DNA from: Agrobacterium tumefaciens str. B6
GTDB lineage: Bacteria; Pseudomonadota; Alphaproteobacteria; Rhizobiales; Rhizobiaceae
Assembly (NCBI RefSeq): GCF_001541315.1
Contig: NZ_LMVK01000012.1
Span: 124,001 to 188,000, forward strand
DNA length: 64,000 nucleotides
Reading direction: 5' to 3'
The position numbers and the translations under genes are program-made. Under the pieces are notes generated by a model, which was not told where the DNA came from, did not search any database, and worked only from the letters and a program-made list of their open reading frames with translations. Positions 6,513 to 14,212 of this stretch are shown one piece after another. How positions within the stretch are numbered: the first letter of the stretch is position 1; every line of letters begins with the position of its first letter.

Positions 6513-7781
6513 ATGACAGAACAGATGACGAAACCGGCCCCGATGACTGTTGCACCGCAGGTGAAGGCCGTGCCCGATACGGTGACGGCCGCCTTCGATG
6601 AGTTCATGGAGGCCTTCGAGGCCTTCCGCGAAACCAACGACCAGCGGCTTGCCGATATCGAGCGCAAGATGGGGGCAGATGTCGTGACCCGCGACAAGCT
6701 CGACCGTATCGACAGGGCGCTCGACGACAACCGCCGGATCATGGACGATCTGGCGCTGAAAAAGGCGCGCCCCGCGCTTGGCCGCAAGGACGCGCTTTCC
6801 CACGATGCCGAGGAGCACAAGGCCGCTTTCGAGGCCTATATCCGCCGCGGTGAGGAAGGCGCGCTGCGCGATCTGGAGGCGAAGGCTTTTGCCGGCTCGA
6901 CCGGAGCCGATGGCGGCTTCCTGCTGCCGAGCGAGACGGATGGCGAGATCGGCCGGCGCATGACGGCGATTTCGCCGATCCGCGCACTGGCAACCGTGCG
7001 GCAGGTTTCCGCCGCCGTGCTGAAGAAACCCTTCTCGCCCGGCGGCATGACGACCGGCTGGGTCTCCGAAACGGCGGCACGACCGCAGACGGCAACGCCG
7101 CAGCTTGCCGAGCTTTCCTTTCCAACGATGGAGCTTTACGCCATGCCGGCGGCCACGCAGGGCCTGCTGGATGATGCCGCCGTCGATATCGAGGCCTGGA
7201 TTGCTTCCGAGGTGGACATCGCTTTCGCCGAACAGGAGGCCGCCGCTTTCATCGCCGGCGATGGCGCCAGCAAGCCCAAGGGTTTCCTCTCCTATACCAC
7301 CGTCGCCAATGATAGCTGGAGCTGGGGTAACATCGGTTATGTCGCGACCGGCGTTTCGGCCGGCTTTGCTTCCGCCGGGCCGATGGATGTGCTGCTCGAT
7401 GCCGTCTATGCGCTGAAGGCCGGCCACCGCCAGAACGGCACCTTCCTGATGAACCGCAAGACGCAAGGGGCGCTGCGCCGCTTCAAGGATACGAGCGGCG
7501 CCTATCTGTGGCACCCGCCCGCCGCCGCCGGCCAGCCGGCCTCGCTGATGGGCTTCCCGGTGACGGAGGCGGAAGACATGCCGAATGTGGCGGCCAACAG
7601 CTTTGCCATCGCCTTTGGCGATTTCCGCGCCGGCTATCTCGTCGTTGATCGTACCGGCGTGCGCACCCTGCGCGATCCCTATTCGGCCAAACCCTATGTG
7701 CTGTTCTACACCACCAAGCGTGTGGGCGGCGGCGTGCAGAATTTCGAGGCGATCAAGCTGGTGAAATTCGGGGTGAATTGA
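6513..7781 (+). CDS. GTA major capsid protein (g5), HK97 fold
   Basis: The shell protein of the particle, 422 residues. Residues 1 to about 110 form a charged, helical delta/scaffold region (FDEFMEAFEAFRETNDQRLADIE is typical) expected to be removed by the g4 protease. The mature domain begins near AFAGSTGADGGFLLPSE and contains HK97 landmarks such as the E-loop region around GWVSETAARP, MPAATQGLLDDAAVDIEAW, and the P-domain near the C-terminus (GDFRAGYLVVDRTGVRTLRDPY). It follows the protease by 30 bases with AAGGAAA before the ATG. Confidence 0.95.
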   Translation: MTEQMTKPAPMTVAPQVKAVPDTVTAAFDEFMEAFEAFRETNDQRLADIERKMGADVVTRDKLDRIDRALDDNRRIMDDLALKKARPALGRKDALSHDAEEHKAAFEAYIRRGEEGALRDLEAKAFAGSTGADGGFLLPSETDGEIGRRMTAISPIRALATVRQVSAAVLKKPFSPGGMTTGWVSETAARPQTATPQLAELSFPTMELYAMPAATQGLLDDAAVDIEAWIASEVDIAFAEQEAAAFIAGDGASKPKGFLSYTTVANDSWSWGNIGYVATGVSAGFASAGPMDVLLDAVYALKAGHRQNGTFLMNRKTQGALRRFKDTSGAYLWHPPAAAGQPASLMGFPVTEAEDMPNVAANSFAIAFGDFRAGYLVVDRTGVRTLRDPYSAKPYVLFYTTKRVGGGVQNFEAIKLVKFGVN

Positions 7782-7802
7782 CCGCCGACCTTGCGGCCCT
7801 TT

Positions 7803-7918
7803 CTTCTCCCCGCCGGGGAGAAGATGCCCGAAGGGCAGATGAGGGGGCAACATTGCGGAATATCTCTACCGTCGCCCCCTCATCCCGCTGCCGCGGACTT
7901 CTCCCCCTCGGGGAGAAG
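7803..7918. repeat. RIME-type mosaic element inside the GTA operon
   Basis: A 116 bp palindromic element. Outer hairpins are CTTCTCCCC/GGGGAGAAG at 7803-7823 and again at 7898-7918. A hairpin TGCCC-GAA-GGGCA lies at 7825-7837, and GATGAGGGGG pairs across the middle with CCCCCTCATC. It resembles the Rhizobium-specific intergenic mosaic elements. The right-hand ~44 bases recur, inverted and identical, at the left end of the copy at 58817-58935. It separates the capsid gene from the connector gene, so any GTA transcript would carry it. Confidence 0.8.
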
Positions 7919-7976
7919 AGATTCGTTGCACCCGCTCGCTTATCCAGCCTGTAATTGCCGTCATCCCGGAGACCCC

Positions 7977-8546
7977 ATGACCTACGCCCTCATTCATCCG
8001 CCGCAGGCGGAGCCGCTGACGCTTGCCGAGGTCAAGGCGCATCTGCGCCTCGACAGCGGCGACGAGGACGCGCTTCTTGCCGCGCTCATCCGCACCGCCC
8101 GCGAGCATCTGGAACGCACGAGCGGGCTTTGCCTCCTCCGTCAGACCTGGCGGCTTTATCTCGACCGGTGGCCGCAGACGGGCGTGATTCTGATTGGCAG
8201 GACACCGGTGCAAGCCATCGAAACGATTCTGGTTTTTGACGGAGAGGGGCGCTCGGCAGACATCACCGCCGGGGAGAAATTGCTCGACGGTGCGGCGCGG
8301 CCGGCGAGGCTGTGGCTGCGCGATCCGCCGGCTCCCGGCCGGGCGATGAACGGCATCGAGATCGATTTCATTGCCGGTTACGGCGAAGCGGGAACGGATG
8401 TGCCCGACACGCTGAAACGCGCCATGCTGATGCATGTGGCACAGATGTTCGCCTTTCGCGGTGCTGTCGCCCCGGAAAACCAGCCCGCGGCCGTTCCCGC
8501 CGGCTACGAGCGGCTGGTTGCGCCCTTCTGCCGTCTGGGGCTTTGA
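7977..8546 (+). CDS. GTA head-tail connector / adaptor (g6)
   Basis: A 189-residue protein of the phage gp6-like head-tail connector family, which binds beneath the portal and prepares the neck. The N-terminal phrase EPLTLAEVKAHLRLDSGDEDALL followed by IRTAREHLERTSG is diagnostic for this family, and the C-terminal half has VPDTLKRAMLMHVAQMFAFRG. Start ATG 7977 is chosen because it follows GGAG and lies after the RIME element; the open frame continues upstream through the repeat to 7791 but would encode only repeat sequence. Next gene starts 3 bases after the stop. Confidence 0.9.
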   Translation: MTYALIHPPQAEPLTLAEVKAHLRLDSGDEDALLAALIRTAREHLERTSGLCLLRQTWRLYLDRWPQTGVILIGRTPVQAIETILVFDGEGRSADITAGEKLLDGAARPARLWLRDPPAPGRAMNGIEIDFIAGYGEAGTDVPDTLKRAMLMHVAQMFAFRGAVAPENQPAAVPAGYERLVAPFCRLGL

Positions 8547-8549
8547 GAC

Positions 8550-8885
8550 ATGAACCTTGTTTTTCTCGATCCCGGCAAGCTGACGGCGCGGCTGGAACTG
8601 GACGTGCGGACCGAAACGCCGGACGGGCAGGGTGGTGCTGCGGAAAGCTGGAATTTCCTGCGGTCGCTCTGGGCTGCGATCGAACCCGTTTCGGAGGCAT
8701 CCCATGAACGGGCCTCGGCCGAGGGCGTGACGATCACCCACCGCGTCTGGCTGGCTTACCGCGCTGACATCATTGCTGGCATGCGCTTTCGCAAGGGCCG
8801 CCGCATTCTGGCGATCCGGGCGGTGATGGACCCGGATGAGACATGTCGCTTCATCGTCTGCCGTTGCGAGGAGGAAAGCCGATGA
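8550..8885 (+). CDS. GTA head-tail adaptor / stopper (g7)
   Basis: An 111-residue small beta-barrel protein of the phage head-tail joining family, acting as the head-closure stopper. The order PGKLTARLELDV, GGAAESWNFLRSLWAAIEP, EGVTITHRVWLAYRADI and ILAIRAVMDPDE follows the family consensus, including a conserved W near residues 36-42. It begins 3 bases after g6 and its stop overlaps the ATG of g8 (ATGA), typical of a tightly coupled morphogenesis operon. Confidence 0.87.
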   Translation: MNLVFLDPGKLTARLELDVRTETPDGQGGAAESWNFLRSLWAAIEPVSEASHERASAEGVTITHRVWLAYRADIIAGMRFRKGRRILAIRAVMDPDETCRFIVCRCEEESR

Positions 8886-9277
8886 GCGCCGCAAACCCGC
8901 TTCTGCAGGCGATTTTCGCGCGACTGACCGGCGATGCGGTGCTGACGGCGCTCATCCCCGGCGGCATCGTCGACCGGCTTCTGCCGCGCGCGGTTCTGCC
9001 TTGCATCGTTATCGATGATCTCGAAAGCAGGGATTATTCGACCGCCACGGAAAAGGCCGAGGAACATTTCCTGTCGCTGCAGATATGGAGCGATGCCAAT
9101 GGCCGCAAGGGTGCGGGAGAGATCACCGCTCGTGTCATGAGCCTGCTCGATGATGCGGCGCTGCCGATTGCCGGGGTCTCTCTCGTCAATCTGCATCTTC
9201 TCTCCAGCCGCTCGCGGCGCGAGGCGAAGACCCGGAATTTCATCATCGAGATGCGTTTCAGGGCGGTGACGGAGTAG
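8882..9277 (+). CDS. GTA tail terminator (g8), DUF3168 family
   Basis: A 131-residue protein of the DUF3168 type that caps the tail tube next to the neck. Recognisable parts are the N-terminal LLQAIFARLTGDAVLTALI, PCIVIDDLESRDYSTATEKAEEHFLSLQIWSD and RNFIIEMRFRAVTE at the C-terminus. The ATG at 8882 overlaps the stop of g7 by 4 bases; an earlier in-frame ATG at 8843 would overlap g7 by 43 bases and is unlikely. After it the plus-strand run is broken by an antisense transporter gene. Confidence 0.88.
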   Translation: MSAANPLLQAIFARLTGDAVLTALIPGGIVDRLLPRAVLPCIVIDDLESRDYSTATEKAEEHFLSLQIWSDANGRKGAGEITARVMSLLDDAALPIAGVSLVNLHLLSSRSRREAKTRNFIIEMRFRAVTE

Positions 9278-9284
9278 TGCCGTT

Positions 9285-10484
9285 TCAGGCGTTCTGCCTG
9301 CGCACGGTTTTCCACAGGACGATCAGGAGCACAAACGAAATGGCGATCAGCACGGCGGCGACGCCAAGCATGGCCGCCACCCCGCCGCGATCCAGCGCCA
9401 GCGTGAAAATAACAGGTGCAACGGCAATGGCGAGGTTCTGCGGCAGGGAGATACGCGCGGCCTGCAGCCCATATTCCTCCGGGGAAAATACCGCCAGCGG
9501 CAGCACGGCCCGGCTGACGGTGAGCACACCGGCGCCGAAACCGAAAAAAATGATGAAACCGATGAAAGCCGGCATGGCCGGGGCAAAGCCAAGCAACAGC
9601 AGCAGCGACACGAGCAGAAGACAGAAGCCGATCATGGCGGTGAGGAAGGGGCTGCCGCGTTTCCCAAGCAGGAAATCCAGCCCGCGCGCCGTAATTGCCA
9701 GCAGGCTGCGCGCCGATGCCAGCTGGACGGCAAGTGATTGCGTTGCGCCCGCCTGAACGAGCAGCAGCGGCAGGAGCGGCGACAGGCCGAAGGTCGTAAA
9801 GGCGCTGATCGTCGTCATGGCCGCCAGAAGCAGAAAAGCCCGGCGTGTATCGACTGGCGTGGACGAAAGGGCGTCGGCTTTCTGCCGCTTCGCTTCCTTG
9901 CGGGGCGGACGGTCGGGAAGGATGAAGAAATAGAGCGGCAGAAGCACGAAGAGCTGCAGACAGGCATAGAGCAGAAGTGTGCCGCGCCAGCCGAGATGCT
10001 GTTCCGCCAGCGCGGTGACGGGCAGGAAAACCGCGCCCGAAAGCCCGGTGAACAGCATCAGAAGCGTCAGCAACCGGCCGCTTTCCGCACCCACACGCTC
10101 CACCACGGCGGTATGGGCCGCCGTCGTCAACCCGCAGGTTGCGGCCAGACCCATTACGGCCCAGCCGAAAAGATAGCTTGTGACACCGCCCGAAAAGGCG
10201 AGCACGGCAAAGCCGGCGGCAAAGAGTACTGAGCCGGCCACCAGCACAGGCGCCGCGCCGCGCTGGACGAGCATTCTTCCCAGCAGCGGGCCGCAAAGCG
10301 CGCTGATCAGCATCATGATGGTGAGGCCGGCAAAAACGATCTCGTTGCCGATCGCCAGTTCGCCGCCGATCCGTGGCGCCAGAATGGCCAGCATGTCGAA
10401 CCCGCTGCCCCAGCTGATGATCTGCCCAAGCGCCAGCACGCCGATAAGGCGCACGCGGGACGTCATGGAGGCGGCGTCGGACAT
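9285..10484 (-). CDS. MFS transporter inserted antisense in the GTA cluster
   Basis: A 399-residue major facilitator with about 12 hydrophobic segments, beginning MSDAASMTSRV and then LIGVLALGQIISWGS. The loop between helices 2 and 3 reads LLGRMLVQRG, and a charged central loop (RPPRKEAKRQKADALSS) separates the two halves. Substrate unknown. It fills the gap between g8 and g9 on the opposite strand, ending 7 bases after g8 and starting 90 bases before g9, so it splits the operon without damaging either neighbour. Start 10484 is chosen; 10466 is a possible later start. No strong ribosome binding site is visible. Confidence 0.85.
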   Translation of the reverse strand: MSDAASMTSRVRLIGVLALGQIISWGSGFDMLAILAPRIGGELAIGNEIVFAGLTIMMLISALCGPLLGRMLVQRGAAPVLVAGSVLFAAGFAVLAFSGGVTSYLFGWAVMGLAATCGLTTAAHTAVVERVGAESGRLLTLLMLFTGLSGAVFLPVTALAEQHLGWRGTLLLYACLQLFVLLPLYFFILPDRPPRKEAKRQKADALSSTPVDTRRAFLLLAAMTTISAFTTFGLSPLLPLLLVQAGATQSLAVQLASARSLLAITARGLDFLLGKRGSPFLTAMIGFCLLLVSLLLLLGFAPAMPAFIGFIIFFGFGAGVLTVSRAVLPLAVFSPEEYGLQAARISLPQNLAIAVAPVIFTLALDRGGVAAMLGVAAVLIAISFVLLIVLWKTVRRQNA

Positions 10485-10574
10485 GGTGAGATCGCGGGGT
10501 GCGAGGTGCGGGAAACCATTTGGTAGCAGGCCCGCTGCACCCCCGCAACCGCAATTTAAATGAAAGGAAACAAC

Positions 10575-10982
10575 ATGGTGGCGCAGAAGGGCAAGGACCT
10601 GCTGCTGAAGATCGACAATGCCAGTGTCTTTGCGACCGTGGCGGGGCTCAGAACAAAACGGCTGGCCTTCAATGCGCAGGCGGTCGACGTGACGGATGCC
10701 GAAAGCGCCGGGCGCTGGCGCGAGCTTCTCGCCGGCGCGGGCGTGCAGCGGGCATCGCTCACGGCCTCCGGCATCTTCAAGGACCAGGCGAGCGATGCGC
10801 TGGTGCGCGACGCATTTTTTGCGGGCAGCATTCCCGGCTGGCAGATCGTCATTCCCGATTTCGGCTCTATTGCCGGCCCCTTCCAGATCGTCGCGCTCGA
10901 ATATTCCGGCCGCCACGATGGCGAAGTGCAATTCGAGATCGCGCTGGAATCGGCCGGTCTTCTCACATTCGGAGTGCTATGA
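10575..10982 (+). CDS. GTA major tail protein (g9), TP901-1 family
   Basis: The 135-residue tail-tube subunit. The start MVAQKGKDLLLKI and the segments FNAQAVDVTDAESAGRWRELL and SASGIF-like LTASGIFKDQASD are typical of the TP901-1/RcGTA major tail protein. ATG 10575 is preferred over ATG 10560 because AAAGGA (10563-10568) lies 6 bases before it. It restarts the plus-strand tail block after the antisense transporter and ends overlapping g10. Confidence 0.92.
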   Translation: MVAQKGKDLLLKIDNASVFATVAGLRTKRLAFNAQAVDVTDAESAGRWRELLAGAGVQRASLTASGIFKDQASDALVRDAFFAGSIPGWQIVIPDFGSIAGPFQIVALEYSGRHDGEVQFEIALESAGLLTFGVL

Positions 10983-11341
10983 TGCCTGAGCGTTTGCGTT
11001 ACGGGCGGGCGAACCGCCATCGCGGCGAGATAGAAGCGCTGATAGACGGTGAAAGGCGCATCCTGTGCCTGACGCTCGGGGCTCTTGCCGAACTCGAAAC
11101 CGCCTTTGAAGCCGATGACCTCACCGCGCTCGCTGAACGTTTCGCGAGCGGGCGCATGAAGGCGGTGGACATGATCCGGGTGATCGGCGCGGGCCTGCGC
11201 GGCGCGGGCAACGTCTTTTCCGACGAGGATGTGGCCGCCGCCACGGTGGAAGGCGGCATTGCCGGCCACGCCGCGATCGTTGCCGATCTTCTGACCGCGA
11301 CTTTCGGCGGTTTGAAAGGCGAGACGCCACCGGACCCTTGA
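10979..11341 (+). CDS. GTA tail assembly chaperone (g10)
   Basis: A 120-residue protein of the gene-transfer-agent TAC family. It carries RGEIEALIDGERRILCLTLGALAELE, then GRMKAVDMIRVIGAGLRGAG and a short C-terminal tail, as in RcGTA gp10. Two ATGs in tandem (10979 and 10982) are both in frame; 10979 gives an ATGA overlap with g9. Together with the next ORF it occupies the position of the tail chaperone pair that many siphophages make by frameshifting; here the two products come from separate overlapping genes. Confidence 0.87.
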   Translation: MMPERLRYGRANRHRGEIEALIDGERRILCLTLGALAELETAFEADDLTALAERFASGRMKAVDMIRVIGAGLRGAGNVFSDEDVAAATVEGGIAGHAAIVADLLTATFGGLKGETPPDP

Positions 11342-11547
11342 GTGCCGCAGCAGGCGAGGCGACGCCGCGCCCATTCCCCTGGGACGCGGTGATCCATACC
11401 GGCCTCTTCCTGCTGCGGCTTTCCTCCGAAACCTTCTGGATGATGACCCCGAGGGAATTTTTCGCGATGACGGGCGGCAGCGCCGTTTCGCGCGGCCCTG
11501 ACCGTCAGGCCATGGAGGGGATGATGCGGCAGTTTCCGGATGGGTGA
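11338..11547 (+). CDS. GTA second tail assembly chaperone (g10.1)
   Basis: A 69-residue protein of the family of short phage tail chaperones found after g10 in RcGTA-type clusters. Key phrase: FPWDAVIHTGLFLLRLSSETFWMMTPREF, matching the consensus W-x-x-M-T-P-R-E. It begins with TTG 11338 in a TTGA overlap with the g10 stop; no ATG exists before the conserved FPWDAV, so a non-ATG start is required. It presumably holds the tape measure during tail assembly. Confidence 0.85.
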   Translation: MSAAAGEATPRPFPWDAVIHTGLFLLRLSSETFWMMTPREFFAMTGGSAVSRGPDRQAMEGMMRQFPDG

Positions 11548-11615
11548 GTTGATCTCAAAAACGAATGGCATTTCAAAATTTTGCGGCTCCGGTTTGAATC
11601 AGAAAGGCAAGCGCG

Positions 11616-12197
11616 ATGACGGGCGAAAGATCGATTGCGGAGAACCGGGAAGAGGCGGAGGCGCTCTCGGAGGTGATGGGTGATCTCGAGCGGCGTTCCG
11701 AGCGGTTCGGTGCGGCCCTGACCTCGGCCCTGCAGGCGGCGGCGACCGGCGGCAAGGGGCTGGACGATGTGTTGCGTGGGCTTGGCCAACGGCTGTCCGG
11801 CATCGCGCTTTCGGCCGGGCTGAAACCGCTGGAGAGCATGATTGGCGATGCCGTCGGCGGGTTGTTGAACGGCGGCGGTTCGCTGTTCGCCTTTGCCGAT
11901 GGCGGGGTGCCGGGGCGCAGCATCACGCCTTTTGCTGATGGCGGGGGGGTCTCCAGCCCCGCTTTTTTTCCGATGGGCGGCGGGCTTGGCCTGATGGGCG
12001 AGGCGGGGGCGGAAGCGATTTTGCCGCTGAAGCGCGGTTCGGATGGCGCCCTCGGTGTTGCCGCACCTGCGGGCGGCGGCGGGGCGCAGATCGTTTTTAA
12101 CGTGACGGCGACGGATGCTGCAAGCTTCCGCAAAAGTGAAGGCCAGATCGCCGCCATGCTGGCGCGCAGCGTCGGGCGCGGCCAGCGCGGATTGTGA
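11616..12197 (+). CDS. GTA tail tape measure protein (g11), short
   Basis: A 193-residue protein that sets tail length. Short tape measures fit the short RcGTA-type tail. Residues 1-60 are helical and charged; the central part holds LGQRLSGIALSAGLKPLESMIGDAVGGLL, and the C-terminal half is Gly-rich with FADGGVPG, FADGGGVSSPAFFPMGGGLGLMGEAGAEAILPL, a signature shared by phage tape-measure C-termini. Start ATG 11616 follows AAGGCAAGCG. About 70 bases separate it from g10.1. Confidence 0.87.
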   Translation: MTGERSIAENREEAEALSEVMGDLERRSERFGAALTSALQAAATGGKGLDDVLRGLGQRLSGIALSAGLKPLESMIGDAVGGLLNGGGSLFAFADGGVPGRSITPFADGGGVSSPAFFPMGGGLGLMGEAGAEAILPLKRGSDGALGVAAPAGGGGAQIVFNVTATDAASFRKSEGQIAAMLARSVGRGQRGL

Positions 12198-12245
12198 CGC
12201 GCGCTCACTTTCCCAGACCATCGAAAAGAATCCAGGAACAACGAC

Positions 12246-12884
12246 ATGGCGGCATTTCATGAAGTGCGCTTTCCGCTGCGGCTCGCGCTCGGCGTCAGCG
12301 GCGGGCCGGTGAGGCGGACGGATATCGTCAACCTGTCCAATGGCCGCGAGAGCCGCAACCAGCGCTGGAGGAACGCCAGGCGCAGCTATGACGCCGGATC
12401 CGGCATCCGCTCCGTCGCCGATCTCTATGAGGTGCTCGCCTTTTTCGAGGCGCGGCGCGGTGAGCTTTACGGCTTTCGTTTTCGCGATCCCGTGGATTTC
12501 AAATCCTGCCCGCCGGTAGAGACGCCTGCCTCGACCGATCAGAGGATTGGTACCGGCGATGGGGTGACGGCGGGTTTTCAGTTGCTGAAGACCTATGCCG
12601 ATGCCGGCGGCTCCTTCACGCGGCGGATCGATAAACCCGCGGAGGGTTCGGTCATTGTTTCGGTCGAGGGGGTGAAGGCCGAAGCGGCCGCTATCTCGGT
12701 CGATCACACCACCGGCATGGTGACCTTCCGGGCTGGGTGGGTGCCGCCTGCCGGCGCTGCAATCCGTGCCGGTTTCGAATTCGACGTGCCGGTCCGTTTC
12801 GCGATCGACCGTATCGACGTAAACCTGACCGTTTTCCAGGCGGGCCGCATTCCCTCCATTCCACTGATGGAAATCCTGCCATGA
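12246..12884 (+). CDS. GTA distal tail protein (g12)
   Basis: A 212-residue protein of the TIGR02217 / DUF2460 type that forms the distal tail ring. It starts MAAFHEVRFPLRLALGVSGGP and contains VNLSNGRESRNQRW and GELYGFRFRDPVDFKS, which are characteristic, and ends RIPSIPLMEIL. The stop overlaps the ATG of the next gene (ATGA), the first of two such overlaps in the baseplate block. Confidence 0.9.
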   Translation: MAAFHEVRFPLRLALGVSGGPVRRTDIVNLSNGRESRNQRWRNARRSYDAGSGIRSVADLYEVLAFFEARRGELYGFRFRDPVDFKSCPPVETPASTDQRIGTGDGVTAGFQLLKTYADAGGSFTRRIDKPAEGSVIVSVEGVKAEAAAISVDHTTGMVTFRAGWVPPAGAAIRAGFEFDVPVRFAIDRIDVNLTVFQAGRIPSIPLMEILP

Positions 12885-13765
12885 AAACCATTCCCGCCGC
12901 CCTTGCCGAGCATCTCAAGGGAGATGCGACGACCACATGCCATTGCTGGAAGGTGACACTGAAGGATGGCGTCACGATCGGTTTTACCGATCATGATGAG
13001 ATGATCGTGTTCCGCGGCACCTCCTACCTTGCCGCCAGCGGCTTTTCGGCCAGCGACAGCGACAGCGAAATGGGGCTGGGCGCGAGTGCCGGGGAGGTGG
13101 CGGGCGGTTTTTCGAGCGAGGCGATTGCGGAAGACGATCTGGCCGCCGGGCGTTTCGATGGTGCGAGGGTGGAGCTTTTCCTCGTCAACTGGCAGGCGCC
13201 TGACCAGCATATGCTGCTGAACATGCGCGAGATTGGCGAGGTGACACGGGCTGGCGGGGCGTTTCGCGCCGAGCTGCGCAGCCTTGCCCATCGCCTCGGC
13301 CAGCCGCAGGGCAGGGTCTATGGGCGTCGCTGCGATGCCGCACTCGGGGACAGGCGTTGCGGTGTCGATCTCGGGCCGCTCAGCGGTCATGGCAGCCTAG
13401 CGGCGGTGGATGCCTCGGGCGGCCTGCTCGTGTCAGGGCTCGATGCCTTTGCCGATGGTTTTTTCAGCCGGGGAAAGCTCCGCTTTCTGGCTGGCCTGCT
13501 GGCGGCCAAGAGTTTCGACCTCGATGGCCACGAGCGGCGTGACGGCGGCGTGCATCTGTCCTTCTGGCTGCCGCCGGAACAGCTGCCTTCGCCGGGGGAC
13601 ACGTTTTCTGTCACCGCCGGCTGCGACAAGAGTTTCACCACTTGCCGGGCGAAATTCACCAATCATCTGAATTTCCGGGGCTTCCCGCATCTGCCGGGGG
13701 CGGATTTCGCCTATTCCTATGCGAGCGGCGGTGAGAGCCATGACGGTGGGGCGCTGTTTCCATGA
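12881..13765 (+). CDS. GTA baseplate hub protein (g13), DUF2163 family
   Basis: A 294-residue hub protein. N-terminal MKTIPAALAEHLKGDATTTCHCWKVTLKDG and the core ERRDGGVHLSFWLP and AGCDKSFTTCRAKF-NHLNFRGFPHLPG are typical of the family. Four cysteines, in GRRCDAALGDRRCG (near residues 149-158) and in GCDKSFTTC (near 248-256), are arranged as in RcGTA, where the hub was reported to bind an iron-sulfur cluster; that this protein does so is inference. Two more cysteines (TTCHC) lie near the N-terminus. Both ends overlap neighbouring genes by 4 bases. Confidence 0.9.
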   Translation: MKTIPAALAEHLKGDATTTCHCWKVTLKDGVTIGFTDHDEMIVFRGTSYLAASGFSASDSDSEMGLGASAGEVAGGFSSEAIAEDDLAAGRFDGARVELFLVNWQAPDQHMLLNMREIGEVTRAGGAFRAELRSLAHRLGQPQGRVYGRRCDAALGDRRCGVDLGPLSGHGSLAAVDASGGLLVSGLDAFADGFFSRGKLRFLAGLLAAKSFDLDGHERRDGGVHLSFWLPPEQLPSPGDTFSVTAGCDKSFTTCRAKFTNHLNFRGFPHLPGADFAYSYASGGESHDGGALFP

Positions 13766-14196
13766 GCGACACCGGCGAAAGAGTGCTGGCGCTCGCCGGA
13801 GGCTGGATCGGCACGCCCTATCGGCATCAGGCCTCGTTGAAGGGTGTCGGCTGCGATTGCCTCGGCCTCATCCGCGGCATCTGGCGCGGCGTTTACGGCC
13901 ACGAACCGGAATTGCCGCCGCCCTATGCGCCCGATTGGGCTGAACGCGGCGGCGAGGACCGGTTGATGGCGGCGGCGGAACGCCATTTTCTGGCGGTTCC
14001 TCGCATGGAAGAGGCAAGGTCGGGAGACCTGCTGCTGTTTCGCTGGCGGGCCGATGCGGCGGCCAAACATCTCGGCATTCTGGCCGGGTCACAGCATTTC
14101 ATCCATGCCTATGAACAGGCGGCGGTGGTGCGTTCGGCGCTGGTGCCGGGCTGGAGGCGGCGCATCGCCGGTATCTTCCGTTTTCCCGATCCCTGA
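13762..14196 (+). CDS. GTA NlpC/P60 cell-wall peptidase (g14)
   Basis: A 144-residue NlpC/P60 cysteine peptidase expected to ride at the tail tip and open peptidoglycan of the recipient. The catalytic cysteine lies in GVGCDCLGLIRG (C33), with the histidine in AAKHLGILAG (H103) and a third polar residue probably in HAYEQA (H115). WIGTPYRHQAS is the usual N-terminal substrate-site motif. ATGA overlap with g13 and 16 bases to g15. Confidence 0.9.
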   Translation: MSDTGERVLALAGGWIGTPYRHQASLKGVGCDCLGLIRGIWRGVYGHEPELPPPYAPDWAERGGEDRLMAAAERHFLAVPRMEEARSGDLLLFRWRADAAAKHLGILAGSQHFIHAYEQAAVVRSALVPGWRRRIAGIFRFPDP

Positions 14197-14212
14197 GTTT
14201 TTCGAGGCGAGC

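Noticed and set aside
7791..7976. Upstream extension of the connector gene
   Set aside because: Would translate the RIME palindromes.
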